Source of the DNA: Aquimarina sp040786285 | GTDB lineage: Bacteria; Bacteroidota; Bacteroidia; Flavobacteriales; Flavobacteriaceae | DNA: 64,000 nt | Direction: 5' to 3' | Assembly: GCF_040786285.1 (NCBI RefSeq) | Contig: NZ_JBFMKQ010000004.1 | Coordinates: forward strand, 496,001 to 560,000 | In this document: positions 1 through 9,191 of the stretch, piece by piece | Numbering within the stretch: the first letter of the stretch is position 1 | Layout: every line of letters begins with the position of its first letter | The notes under the pieces: generated by a model | What the model was told of the DNA's origin: nothing | The model's input: only the letters and a program-made list of their open reading frames with translations | The model's database searches: none | Made by a program: the position numbers and the translations under genes

Positions 1-1
1 T

Positions 2-1048
2 GAAATCGGTTCTGGACGTAATGCAGAACGATTGAAATCACTTTTTAAAGAAACTTATCTTAAGCATAACAATCTAGCTGAAGCTACCCGATATCTTGCA
101 AACGAACTTTTTGCAGACTATGGTTTGGTCATTATTGATGGTGACGATAGAGAGTTGAAACGCCTTTTTATTCCATTTGTTGAAAAAGAATTGGTAGAGC
201 AAACATCATACAATACGGTATTGCCAAAGGCTCAAAAACTAAAGGACACAGGGTATAAAATACAGGTAAATCCGAGAGCGATTAATTTATTCTATTTAGC
301 CGATGGTTTAAGAGAACGAATTATAGAAGAGGACGGAAGTTATTTTGTAAACGAAACAGAAATAAGTTGGAGCAAAAGTGAGATAGTAAAAGAACTCTAT
401 GAGTTTCCAGAACGATTTAGTCCTAATGTGATGATGCGTCCCTTGTATCAAGAAGTGATCTTACCTAATCTTTGTTATATCGGAGGAGGAGGAGAGTTGG
501 CCTATTGGTTTGAACTCAAGGATTATTTTGATGCTGTACAGATTCCGTTCCCAATGTTGCTACTACGCAACTCGGTGTTGATACAGACTAACAAACAAGC
601 AGAAAAGATTAAAAAACTGAATGTATCTGATACAGAATTGTTTCTAAAACAACATGAATTGATCAATCATAAGGTGAGACGAATATCGAATATCGATATC
701 AATTTTGATCCACAACGGGCCCATCTAAGGGAACAATTTGAGGAAATGTATAAACTCGCAGAACAGACCGATGTTACTTTTGGTAATGCAGTAAAGGCTC
801 AAGAGGTAAAGCAGCTCAAAGGATTGGATGTTTTAGAAAAACGTTTGTTAAAGGCACAAAAACGAAAGCTAAGTGATCATGTGCAACGATTAACCACGAT
901 TCAGAATGAATTATTTCCTAATCAAAGCTTGCAGGAGCGTACCATCAATTTCTCAGAAATGTATTTGGAGTATGGTGAGGAGTTGATCCCAACTTTGATT
1001 AAACATTTAGATCCGTTGAAAGGTGAGTTTCTAATCGTGAGCTCTTGA
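2..1048 (+). CDS. bshC: Bacillithiol biosynthesis cysteine-adding enzyme BshC (5' truncated)
   Basis: The reading frame is open from the first bases of the window, so the N-terminus lies outside; about 348 residues are visible of a family that is usually about 530 long. BshC adds cysteine to glucosaminyl-malate in the last step of making bacillithiol, a low-molecular-weight thiol, in the cytoplasm. The visible part carries the family segments MMRPLYQEVILPNLCYIGG and GELAYWFELK followed by LLRNSVL, then a long helical, charged stretch rich in Lys/Glu that corresponds to the C-terminal coiled coil. Assignment rests on remembered family sequence; the truncation is only the window edge, not a mutation. 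Confidence 0.93.
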   Translation, partial: EIGSGRNAERLKSLFKETYLKHNNLAEATRYLANELFADYGLVIIDGDDRELKRLFIPFVEKELVEQTSYNTVLPKAQKLKDTGYKIQVNPRAINLFYLADGLRERIIEEDGSYFVNETEISWSKSEIVKELYEFPERFSPNVMMRPLYQEVILPNLCYIGGGGELAYWFELKDYFDAVQIPFPMLLLRNSVLIQTNKQAEKIKKLNVSDTELFLKQHELINHKVRRISNIDINFDPQRAHLREQFEEMYKLAEQTDVTFGNAVKAQEVKQLKGLDVLEKRLLKAQKRKLSDHVQRLTTIQNELFPNQSLQERTINFSEMYLEYGEELIPTLIKHLDPLKGEFLIVSS

Positions 1049-1160
1049 TCAATAATAATTAATTCAAGCTCTAGTTCCGTTGGATGCTGCCCTATAGCAT
1101 TAAGAGATACTTTCCATTTTTCTTCATATATAGGGAAGTCTTATTATTTTATGATCACAT

Positions 1161-1706
1161 TCATGGCACTAGATACGTACCCTTCCAATCGTTATTTTGT
1201 TTTCGAAATAAAACACGAATGTGATTAGGTCTGTTTAAACGTAGATATTCAATTTTATCTGGAATCAATTTAATAGCAGTAAAGAAATGTTTTTCCTCTA
1301 GAAAATCTATTTTTTCGGGGTTTCTGATCTCTTCTCCAGGAGCTAATTTTGTAGTGTACTCCTTTTTCGACTTCTGCGGAATCTGTTCCCAAATATTTTT
1401 TAGTGTTTCATCGTCTGTTACAATTTCGGCTTTGGCTCTTATCGATAATTGTATTAGTCTTTCGTTATCTAAAAAAAGAAGACTTACAACATTGTGTTCA
1501 TGAATATGAGTAATTTTTTTTGACCTTTTGTCGGTATATATCGTTAAATTTAATTGGTCATCTATATCTCGTAGGACCACAGTTCGTAATCTCGGCCTGC
1601 CATTGATCCCCGATGTTGCAAAAGTGAAATATCGAAAAGGATGCTCTGAACTTTTAATTGCATTTCTGAGGTCATTTACGATTGTAGAGAAGATAATTTC
1701 AGTCAT
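1161..1706 (-). CDS. Pyridoxamine 5'-phosphate oxidase-like flavoprotein
   Basis: About 181 residues from the ATG at 1706 (MTEIIFSTIVND). The frame is open to 1763 with further ATGs, but the extra N-terminus is hydrophobic and unlike the family, so the inner start is preferred. The core has the split-barrel FMN-binding pattern: PFRYFTFATSG, GRPRLRTVVLRDID, TDKRSKKITHIHEHNVVSLLF, and ends with KIEYLRLNRPNHIRVLF, matching the R-L-x-R-x-H-x-R style tail of the PNPOx family. It probably binds FMN and oxidises or reduces a small substrate; whether it acts on pyridoxine phosphate cannot be told, and it is shorter than true PdxH. It converges on bshC with about 110 bases between them. Confidence 0.75.
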   Translation of the reverse strand: MTEIIFSTIVNDLRNAIKSSEHPFRYFTFATSGINGRPRLRTVVLRDIDDQLNLTIYTDKRSKKITHIHEHNVVSLLFLDNERLIQLSIRAKAEIVTDDETLKNIWEQIPQKSKKEYTTKLAPGEEIRNPEKIDFLEEKHFFTAIKLIPDKIEYLRLNRPNHIRVLFRKQNNDWKGTYLVP

Positions 1707-1876
1707 TGGTGTAATGATTAAGGTTGGTCTCATAAAGTTAATCATTTTAATAATGAGTGTCAAAAAACTAGCTTAATTTCATATTGTATTTTGAATTTTT
1801 TTTCTTTTAGAAATAGGTTTGTATATAATATTGTAAAATTATTCCTTTCAGGATTTCGGGGGTAGAAATTAAATTT

Positions 1877-1884
1877 TATTTTTG
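1877..1884 (+). promoter_or_regulatory. Candidate -7 promoter element of guaA
   Basis: TATTTTTG matches the Bacteroidota -7 consensus TAnnTTTG exactly. It sits only three bases before the guaA ATG at 1888, so a transcript from it would have almost no leader. No convincing -33 TTTG was seen at the right distance, so this is a motif match only. Confidence 0.45.
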
Positions 1885-1887
1885 CCT

Positions 1888-3420
1888 ATGCAAAACAACA
1901 AGGTACTTATTTTAGACTTCGGGTCACAGGTAACACAACTTATTGGGCGTCGCGTTAGAGAGCTCAATATCTATTCAGAAATACATCCATACAATAAACC
2001 TCCACAGGATATTGATAATTATAATGCTGTAATATTGTCGGGTAGCCCATTATCCGTTAGAGGCGATAATGTAGCGCATCCAGATCTTACCGAGATACGT
2101 GGTAAAAAACCACTATTGGGTATTTGTTACGGTGCGCAATACCTAGCACATTTTGGGGGCGGACAAGTAGCAGAATCTAATACCCGGGAGTATGGGCGTG
2201 CAAACTTGTCTTATGTTAACAATAATGAATTGTTTCAAAATATTTCAGAAGGTTCGCAAGTTTGGATGAGTCACAGTGATACCATAAAAGAATTACCAAC
2301 CAATGCTAAGCTTTTAGCAAGTACTCATGATGTAGAAAATGCAGCGTTTAAGATTGATGGTGAAGAAACCTATGCGATTCAATTTCACCCAGAAGTATAT
2401 CACTCCAAAGATGGTACACAACTCCTGAAAAATTTCTTAGTTGATATCGCCGGTGTTGCTCAAGATTGGACTCCAGATTCTTTCGTAGAAGAAACAGTGA
2501 ATAGCTTAAAAGAGCAGTTAGGTAATGATAAAGTAGTGCTTGGGCTTTCTGGAGGTGTGGATTCCTCGGTTGCGGCTATGTTATTGCATAAGGCTATTGG
2601 TAAAAACCTTCATTGTATTTTTGTTAATAATGGTTTGCTTCGTAAAAATGAATTTTCTACAGTGTTAGATCGCTATGAAGGAATGGGGCTAAATGTAAAA
2701 GGAGTAGATGCTTCGGCACGTTTTTTGGATGCTCTTGCAGGAGAAAGTGATCCGGAAAAAAAGCGTAAAGCTATTGGGCGAGTGTTTATTGAAGTTTTTG
2801 ATGATGAAGCACATGCTATCGAAGATGTTAAGTGGTTAGCACAGGGTACTATATATCCAGATGTGATAGAGAGTGTCTCTGTAACCGGTGGTCCAAGTGC
2901 TACGATCAAGAGCCATCATAATGTGGGTGGATTACCCGATTATATGAAACTAAAGATAGTTGAACCATTAAAGATGCTATTTAAAGACGAGGTACGTCGT
3001 GTTGGAGCATCTATGGATATGGATAAAGAGTTACTAGGTAGGCATCCATTCCCAGGTCCAGGGTTAGCTATTCGAATATTGGGAGATATAACCAGTGATA
3101 AAGTTCGTATTTTACAAGAAGTAGATGCTATTTTCATCAACGGCTTAAAAGAAAATGGTTTATATGATAAAGTATGGCAGGCAGGGGCAATTTTATTGCC
3201 GGTTCAAAGTGTCGGAGTAATGGGAGATGAGCGAACATATGAGAATTGTGTGGCCTTAAGGGCGGTAGAAAGTACAGATGGAATGACTGCAGATTGGGTG
3301 AATCTGCCTTATGAATTTTTACAAAAAACTTCTAATGCAATAATAAACCGGGTAAAAGGCGTTAATAGAGTAGTATATGATATAAGTTCTAAACCACCCG
3401 CAACTATAGAGTGGGAATAG
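1888..3420 (+). CDS. guaA: GMP synthase (glutamine-hydrolysing)
   Basis: 510 residues, the normal length of the two-domain enzyme that converts XMP, glutamine and ATP to GMP. The N-terminal class I glutamine amidotransferase domain (about 1-190) shows LGICYGAQYLA with the nucleophile Cys at about 80 and the FHPEV His/Glu pair near 168. The ATP-pyrophosphatase domain has the P-loop LGLSGGVDSSVAAML at about 215-230 and the C-terminal dimerisation domain has GRHPFPGPGLAIR. The ATG at 1888 is chosen over an in-frame TTG six bases upstream because it gives the usual MxxNKVLILDFGSQ start. The LysM gene follows 51 bases downstream and may be co-transcribed. Confidence 0.98.
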   Translation: MQNNKVLILDFGSQVTQLIGRRVRELNIYSEIHPYNKPPQDIDNYNAVILSGSPLSVRGDNVAHPDLTEIRGKKPLLGICYGAQYLAHFGGGQVAESNTREYGRANLSYVNNNELFQNISEGSQVWMSHSDTIKELPTNAKLLASTHDVENAAFKIDGEETYAIQFHPEVYHSKDGTQLLKNFLVDIAGVAQDWTPDSFVEETVNSLKEQLGNDKVVLGLSGGVDSSVAAMLLHKAIGKNLHCIFVNNGLLRKNEFSTVLDRYEGMGLNVKGVDASARFLDALAGESDPEKKRKAIGRVFIEVFDDEAHAIEDVKWLAQGTIYPDVIESVSVTGGPSATIKSHHNVGGLPDYMKLKIVEPLKMLFKDEVRRVGASMDMDKELLGRHPFPGPGLAIRILGDITSDKVRILQEVDAIFINGLKENGLYDKVWQAGAILLPVQSVGVMGDERTYENCVALRAVESTDGMTADWVNLPYEFLQKTSNAIINRVKGVNRVVYDISSKPPATIEWE

Positions 3421-3471
3421 AACCATATTAAATTATGATTTTTGGAGTCAGGGAATAAAAAAAGAAATCAA

Positions 3472-5652
3472 ATGAAAAAGTTGTTGTTAATCTTTTTATT
3501 GTTAATCATAGGCAATTCTGCTTTTGCACAACAATATAAGAGTCATAAAGTTGCCAAAGGTGAAAATGTGTATAGAATTGCTAAGCGCTATAACACAACA
3601 CCAGAGGCTATATACCGAATTAACCCTACCGCCAAGGATGGAATTAAAGAAGGAGAGATCCTGGCTATCCCAGTGACAAGTGACGAGGAGTACAAAACAC
3701 ATATTGTTGAAAAAGGAGATACTGTTTACAGCCTTTCTAAAGAATATGGTATAACCACAGAGGCTATATATATCCTTAATCCAGAAGCTGTAAATGGTAT
3801 TAATATAGGCCAAATTCTTAATGTAGGTAAAGTAGAGAAGAAAGATCCTACTAGTATTGATGGGGTATCAGAAGAAGGTAAAGATTCAGTTTTGGATAGC
3901 TTAAAAGCAACCTCAGATGAACGTAATGTAATTCGTTTTATAACCCATAAAGTAAAACGAAAAGAAACTTTATATGGCATAGCAAAAAAATATAAGATTA
4001 CTGTAGAAGATATAAAAAAGCATAATAAGAGATTGTATTCTGAGCAGATTAAAAAGAAGGATAAGGTTAGAATACCTTTTTATGCTGATGGTCCAGCTAT
4101 AAAAGACGCTGTTAAAGACACTGCAGTTACTAGATTGACTACTACAACTCAATATAGTATTAAGCCAAAAGATACAAGATATGCTATTGCAAGACGACAT
4201 GGTATCACTATTGGTGAGTTAGAGAGACTTAATCCTAATATGGATACTGATCTTCCGGTAGGAATGCAAATCATAGTACCCACTTCTGTTTTTGTACCAT
4301 TAGGTCAACAGGCAATTGAAGATGGATTAGAACTTTATCAAGTGCCTCCAAAAGAGACGATCTATAATATATTACGCGTTACTGGGATTTCTTCGGATTC
4401 ACTATTTAAGATGAACCCTTATCTGATTCAAGAAGGTTTAAAAGAGGGTATGGTATTAAAAGTTCCCAAAATGAATAGAACTGTCGATACTATAGCTGTG
4501 CCAAAAATCTCAAAAACAGGATTAGTAGATTTACAATCTATGCTGTATAATTTTAAACCCAAGAAGATAGCCGTGATGTTACCTTTTAGTCTAGACACTC
4601 TAAATCTTAATGCTAGACAGCAAACCGAAGAGTATTTAAAAAATAAACAAAGCCTTCGAATTTCACTTGATCTTTATAGTGGGGTTTTGATAGCTATAGA
4701 CTCTGCAAGAACCAAAGGGATCACAACAGAACTTAATGTTTTTGATACACAAAAGAATAAAAATAAGAATCATATAAAAGATTTAATAGACCAAAATAAT
4801 TTTGATACTACTGATGCTGTTATTGGTCCTTTGTATCAATCTAATTTAGAAACAGTTGCCGAAGAGCTTAAGAAGTATAATACACCTGTGTTTTCTCCAG
4901 CTTCAAGAAAAGAATCGACCATGTATGATAATTTCTTTCAAACCAGGCCTTCAAATGTGATGCTTCAGGACAGGATTCTGTCTTTTGTAGAAAAAGATTC
5001 GACTGATAAAAATATTATAATCATAGTACAGCAGGGGAAAAAACATGAAGAAATTAAAAACAAACTAATTGCTAAATTTCCTGAAGCTAAAGTTGCTCAA
5101 ATTGAAGAAGGGAATTACCTATATGAAGTTCGTCTTAATAAAGTTTTAGACAATAAAAGACCTAATTGGGTTTTTCTGGAATCAAATGATGTAGCTATGA
5201 TAAGCAATGTTATTCCTCTACTCAATGCTAAATCCGAAAGTCATAAAATAACCTTATTTACTACAGATAAAAATAATGCTTTTGATGATGATAATATTAA
5301 GAATGAACATTTGTCAAAACTGCATTTGCATTATCCATCCATGAATAAAGAATTTAATGATGCTAATGAGGACAAGGATGAAAAGAAAATATCACCGTTT
5401 GTAATGAGGTATCGAAAAGAATACGGTGTAAACCCAAGTAATTGGGCGGTACGTGGTTTTGATATTACTTATGATATTTTAATGCGATTAGGAACTGCAG
5501 ATGACCTTTATCATGCGGTTTCTTTTGAGGGGACAACAGAGTATGTGGAGAGTAAATTTAATTATGATAAAAAGGTTTTAGGTGGATATCATAACCAAGC
5601 TGCTTATCTTATTAAATTTGATGATGATCTAAAATTAATCGTAGTAGATTAG
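3472..5652 (+). CDS. LysM-repeat cell-envelope protein with periplasmic-binding-like C-terminal domain
   Basis: 726 residues from the ATG at 3472; an upstream in-frame TTG is rejected because the ATG begins a clean signal peptide (MKKLLLIFLLLIIGNSAFA, cut before QQ). Four clear LysM domains follow (about 22-69, 73-119, 154-204, 225-270), and a fifth divergent one at about 286-335 (LYQVPPKETIYNIL). LysM domains bind peptidoglycan glycans. The C-terminal half (about 365-720) reads like a type 1 periplasmic binding domain: KIAVMLPFSLD, LDLYSGVLIAIDSA, DAVIGPLYQSN, TPVFSPASRKES, but its ligand is unknown. It is therefore probably a periplasmic wall-associated sensor or scaffold. It directly follows guaA, an arrangement I recall from other flavobacteria. 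Confidence 0.85.
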   Translation: MKKLLLIFLLLIIGNSAFAQQYKSHKVAKGENVYRIAKRYNTTPEAIYRINPTAKDGIKEGEILAIPVTSDEEYKTHIVEKGDTVYSLSKEYGITTEAIYILNPEAVNGINIGQILNVGKVEKKDPTSIDGVSEEGKDSVLDSLKATSDERNVIRFITHKVKRKETLYGIAKKYKITVEDIKKHNKRLYSEQIKKKDKVRIPFYADGPAIKDAVKDTAVTRLTTTTQYSIKPKDTRYAIARRHGITIGELERLNPNMDTDLPVGMQIIVPTSVFVPLGQQAIEDGLELYQVPPKETIYNILRVTGISSDSLFKMNPYLIQEGLKEGMVLKVPKMNRTVDTIAVPKISKTGLVDLQSMLYNFKPKKIAVMLPFSLDTLNLNARQQTEEYLKNKQSLRISLDLYSGVLIAIDSARTKGITTELNVFDTQKNKNKNHIKDLIDQNNFDTTDAVIGPLYQSNLETVAEELKKYNTPVFSPASRKESTMYDNFFQTRPSNVMLQDRILSFVEKDSTDKNIIIIVQQGKKHEEIKNKLIAKFPEAKVAQIEEGNYLYEVRLNKVLDNKRPNWVFLESNDVAMISNVIPLLNAKSESHKITLFTTDKNNAFDDDNIKNEHLSKLHLHYPSMNKEFNDANEDKDEKKISPFVMRYRKEYGVNPSNWAVRGFDITYDILMRLGTADDLYHAVSFEGTTEYVESKFNYDKKVLGGYHNQAAYLIKFDDDLKLIVVD

Positions 5653-6075
5653 TTTTTTTTATAGCGAGTAAACTTTTGATAAATAACTCAAAAACAAAAA
5701 AATATAAAAGAGATATTGGTGTTACTTGGGGAAATTTAAATTTAATGCCAAATAAATATTGATTATTTATAGAAAAAAAAATAATTTTCTATATCTTTGA
5801 TATTCTTAAGGTTAGCTTTTTTTTCTGATAGTTTGTTAGGAAATGAATTTTCCTTGGCACTATAATTGATTATAATAAGTTGTGTGGAATACAATGAAAA
5901 ATAATCCATATTTATGTCCTAGAAATTATGTGTAATTTAAAAATACGTGTATATTTAGGATCAAAATGGTAACACTTTTTTAAGAAATGTTAACAGTATT
6001 TGCCCCATATTGTTGCTTTGAGACCTTAAAAACAGTGAAAAAATTGACTTTTGGTTGGGCATAATTGTTACAATT
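5653..6075. other. Intergenic stretch without recognised features
   Basis: About 420 bases of very AT-rich DNA between the LysM gene and the DUF922 gene. I found no open frame of useful length, no strong hairpin with a T-run, and no exact TAnnTTTG element in a sensible place. Confidence 0.6.
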
Positions 6076-6612
6076 ATGATTAAATACTTTACTATTATTT
6101 TATTTCTATTTTTTGCCAATAATAATGGTTATGTTGGAAAGTTCTCATATACAGAAAGAAGTGAATTAGCATGGTCAGATTTTAGAGGCAGACCAGAAAG
6201 TAGTAGTACTTATGATGCTAGTGTAAATACTGGAATAACCTACCAATGGTCATATGGAAAAGATAAAGGCGATATTGAATTAAACTATCAAGTAGATAGT
6301 TTTTGTTACCCTTCGCTATCCTGGGTTAAAAGAGGACAAATGTCCGAGCACCTTCTCTCTCACGAACAACTACACTTTGATATTTCAGAATTGCATGCTA
6401 GAATAATGAGAAAAAGGTTGAAAGAATACAAGCCTGGAGGAAACATAAGAAGAGATCTCAATAAAATGTATAAGTTAGTAGAGAGAATGAGAATCAATAT
6501 GCAGGAAAGATATGATGAAGAAACAGGTCACTCTAACAATCAAGCCAATCAAAAAAAATGGGAGAAAAAAATACAAACATTAATGTGGTATTATAGAGAT
6601 TATCCAAAATAA
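6076..6612 (+). CDS. Secreted DUF922-like protein with HExxH motif
   Basis: 178 residues from the ATG at 6076; an in-frame TTG at 6055 would put charged-free extra residues before the signal sequence and is less likely. The N-terminus (MIKYFTIILFLFFANNNG) is a short signal peptide or membrane anchor. The body has LAWSDFRGRPESSS, a pattern of the DUF922 family, and SHEQLHFDISELHAR, where H-E-Q-L-H fits the HExxH zinc-binding motif of metallopeptidases with a further His two turns on. DUF922 proteins are suspected secreted zinc proteases; activity here is inferred, not shown. The tail is lysine and glutamine rich. Confidence 0.75.
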   Translation: MIKYFTIILFLFFANNNGYVGKFSYTERSELAWSDFRGRPESSSTYDASVNTGITYQWSYGKDKGDIELNYQVDSFCYPSLSWVKRGQMSEHLLSHEQLHFDISELHARIMRKRLKEYKPGGNIRRDLNKMYKLVERMRINMQERYDEETGHSNNQANQKKWEKKIQTLMWYYRDYPK

Positions 6613-6630
6613 TCATTTTTTCTTCTTACA

Positions 6631-6855
6631 GTGGATATCCAGCTTCAAAAAGATTTTCTTATAAAGTTAGCTCATACCAAAATGCCTTTTGGTAAATATA
6701 AGGATAGGTATCTAATCGATATTCCAGAATACTATATAGTTTGGTATCATAATAAAGGGTTTCCTAAGGGAGTACTCGGGCAACAATTACAAACAGTTTA
6801 TGAGCTCAAGTTAAATGGACTAGAACATCTAATACGGAATATCCAAAAATTATAA
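6631..6855 (+). CDS. DUF3820 family small protein
   Basis: 74 residues starting at a GTG at 6631; the frame runs back to the previous gene's stop with no ATG before residue 18, and the family normally has the LLxKLAHTKMPFGKYK N-terminus that this start preserves. Motifs MPFGKYKDRYLIDIPEYYI and WYHNKGFPKGVLG are typical of DUF3820, a small protein sometimes found beside or fused to nucleases and of unknown function. It begins 18 bases after the DUF922 gene and probably shares its transcript. Convergent with the next gene, only one base apart. Confidence 0.8.
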   Translation: MDIQLQKDFLIKLAHTKMPFGKYKDRYLIDIPEYYIVWYHNKGFPKGVLGQQLQTVYELKLNGLEHLIRNIQKL

Positions 6856-6856
6856 T

Positions 6857-7369
6857 CTACATGTTTACAAATTGGTACCCTGCCAATTCATTTTCTTTTA
6901 AGTTAATTTCTGTTTCATTTAATAAGATTCCGTGTTCGATATAAGCTTTTAAGTTAGCAAGCCAAAACGTCCATCCATTACTACATCCAAAATGTACTCT
7001 CAGCTTACTTTCGTCGTCTGTCGGGATGTCAAATTGTGTAAGAGTAACGATAGTTACATTGTTTTTCTTTTCTAATACTATAGACACCTTAGAAGTTTCA
7101 AAGGTGATTTCGATATGATCTTTTCCATTAGCTTCAAGGACTTTTCCATCTTCTTTTCCATCCCAATTATGCCATTGCCATGTATACGTATCTCCCTTTT
7201 GAATATGTTCTAATGGTTTTCTAAGTTGTCCTGATGAATTTTTGTATTCTGCATTTTTTAAAAACCATGAAGTGATTCCGTGTTGAGTAGCCCATAGGTC
7301 ATATAATTTTTCAACTGAAGTATTGATGTAAATCTTCTTGGTAAACGAATTCCATTCTAATTTTTCCAT
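6857..7369 (-). CDS. AHSA1/SRPBCC-domain protein
   Basis: 170 residues. The opening WNSFTKKIYINTSVEKLYDLWATQHGITSWF is the classic start of the activator-of-Hsp90-ATPase-like START/SRPBCC fold, a small hydrophobic-pocket domain, and the middle has GDTYTWQWHNWDG and a C-terminal helix with GWTFWLANLKAYIEHG. Substrate or ligand cannot be inferred. ATG at 7369. Monocistronic: its upstream neighbour is divergent, with 198 bases between. Confidence 0.85.
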   Translation of the reverse strand: MEKLEWNSFTKKIYINTSVEKLYDLWATQHGITSWFLKNAEYKNSSGQLRKPLEHIQKGDTYTWQWHNWDGKEDGKVLEANGKDHIEITFETSKVSIVLEKKNNVTIVTLTQFDIPTDDESKLRVHFGCSNGWTFWLANLKAYIEHGILLNETEINLKENELAGYQFVNM

Positions 7370-7567
7370 GACTAGATAATTTGATTAGATGTATCCCTAA
7401 AAATAAGAAAAATGTATCTTAAAATTAGTTAAACATCTGAATATCAAATTTAATTCTCTCAAAAGTTTGACAGTGAGCTAAATTAATTCTTGGTGTTTGT
7501 TTAAAGTTTTGTTAGAGGTCGTACAGATCATTAAGGAATTTGTATTTTGTAATAAACTAACAAGACT

Positions 7568-9139
7568 ATGAATATTAGTACACTGGCTATTAAGGTGCTG
7601 GCTTTATCTGTTGTCATTCATTTGCAGGCATATTCGCAAGATTATAGAGAAGGGCCTTTTACTCAACTCATTATAAGGGGAGTTACTTTAATCAATGGTA
7701 ATGGATCGCCTCCTCGGGGTCCGGTTGATATTGTAGTAGAGAAGAATGTAATTAAAGATATTGTTGTTGTAGGATATCCCGGAGTGACAATCAAACCTGA
7801 TAAACGACCCGTTTTAAAACCTGGTGGTAAAGAACTTAATGCCGAAGGGATGTATCTATTGCCAGGATTTGTAGATATGCATGGACATATTGGTGGAGTC
7901 GCTCAAGGAGCGGATTCAGATTATGTTTTTAAATTATGGATGGCACATGGAGTGACCACGGTTAGAGAACCAAGTGGAAGAGGTATTGATTGGACAATGA
8001 AACTGAAGCGATCTAGTGCGAAAAATGAAATCATAGCACCTCGCATCTTTGCATATACAGGATTTGGTCAAGGGAGTTCTGAGTCGATAAGTACACCAGA
8101 AGCAGCAAGGAAATGGGTTCAAGACAATGCAAAAAAAGGAGCAGACGGGATTAAATTTTTTGGAGCGGCACCAGAGATAATGGCCGCAGCCTTAGATGAG
8201 AATAAAAAATTAGGATTGCGTTCTGCATGTCATCATGCACAAACAGATGTCGCACGTTGGAATGTTCTAAACTCTGCCAGAGCTGGACTTACGTCAATGG
8301 AGCACTGGTATGGGTTACCCGAGGCTTTGTTTGAAGATAAGACGATTCAACATTACCCCTTAGATTATAATTATCAGAATGAGCAACATCGATTTGAAGA
8401 AGCGGGGAAACTGTGGAAACAAGCCGCGCAACCTTATTCTGATCATTGGAATAAAGTAATGAATGAACTTTTAGAACTGGATTTTACTTTAGATCCTACA
8501 TTTAATATCTATGAAGCGAGCAGGGATTTGCAACGAGCCCGAAGAGCAGAGTGGCATGAAACCTATACGCTTCCATCTTTATGGCGGTTTTACCAACCTA
8601 GTAAAATCTCACACGGTTCTTACTGGCATGATTGGGGTACAGAACAAGAAGTTGCCTGGAAAGAAAATTATCAATTATGGATGACCTTTATTAATGAATA
8701 TAAAAATAGAGGAGGGCGAGTAACTGTAGGTTCCGATTCTGGTTTTATTTTTCAATTATATGGTTTTGCTTATGTAAGAGAGTTAGAATTACTTAGAGAA
8801 GCCGGTTTTCACCCATTAGAAGTAATTAGGGCGGCAACTTTAAACGGAGCAGAAGCTTTGGGTGCAGGGGATAGAATAGGGTCTGTTGAAGTAGGAAAAT
8901 TAGCAGATTTTGTATTGATTGATCAAAACCCGCTTAAAAACCTAAAAGTACTTTATGGTACAGGTGCTATTCGATTAACAGATACCAATGAAGTAGTGCG
9001 AGTTGGGGGAGTTAAATATACGATTAAAGACGGGGTAATTTATGATGCTAAAGCGCTACTTAAAGATGTGAAAAATAAGGTAGATGCTGCTAAGAAAAAA
9101 GAGGATTTTTCTATTCTACAACCGGGTGTGAAGGAATAA
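7568..9139 (+). CDS. Secreted metal-dependent amidohydrolase
   Basis: 523 residues with a signal peptide (about 1-23, ending in AYSQ). The amidohydrolase superfamily metal sites are visible: HxH in LPGFVDMHGHIGG (His 105 and 107), a Lys in ADGIKFFGA that could be the carbamylated bridge, CHHAQTD, MEHWYG, and the late Asp in TVGSDSGF; the C-terminus shows the usual LGAGDRIGSVEVGKLADFVLID. The protein is therefore probably a periplasmic or outer-membrane-associated hydrolase of cyclic amides or dipeptides (imidazolonepropionase/prolidase-like subgroup). The true substrate is unknown. Ends 2 bases before a strong bidirectional terminator. Confidence 0.88.
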   Translation: MNISTLAIKVLALSVVIHLQAYSQDYREGPFTQLIIRGVTLINGNGSPPRGPVDIVVEKNVIKDIVVVGYPGVTIKPDKRPVLKPGGKELNAEGMYLLPGFVDMHGHIGGVAQGADSDYVFKLWMAHGVTTVREPSGRGIDWTMKLKRSSAKNEIIAPRIFAYTGFGQGSSESISTPEAARKWVQDNAKKGADGIKFFGAAPEIMAAALDENKKLGLRSACHHAQTDVARWNVLNSARAGLTSMEHWYGLPEALFEDKTIQHYPLDYNYQNEQHRFEEAGKLWKQAAQPYSDHWNKVMNELLELDFTLDPTFNIYEASRDLQRARRAEWHETYTLPSLWRFYQPSKISHGSYWHDWGTEQEVAWKENYQLWMTFINEYKNRGGRVTVGSDSGFIFQLYGFAYVRELELLREAGFHPLEVIRAATLNGAEALGAGDRIGSVEVGKLADFVLIDQNPLKNLKVLYGTGAIRLTDTNEVVRVGGVKYTIKDGVIYDAKALLKDVKNKVDAAKKKEDFSILQPGVKE

Positions 9140-9140
9140 A

Positions 9141-9172
9141 AAAATGCGCCAAATTCTACTTTGACGCATTTT
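9141..9172. terminator. Bidirectional terminator between amidohydrolase and lysA
   Basis: A 13-base stem with one mismatch (AAAATGCGCCAAA against TTTGACGCATTTT) around a six-base loop, flanked by A and T runs. It lies between two convergent genes and can serve both. Confidence 0.8.
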
Positions 9173-9191
9173 GTAGTATACTTAAAAGATG

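Noticed and set aside
1528..1776. Plus-strand frame of 82 residues opposite the PNPOx-like gene
   Set aside because: Antisense to a better supported gene with no recognisable domain or start signal.
2673..2909. Minus-strand frame inside guaA
   Set aside because: Shadow of a highly conserved gene.
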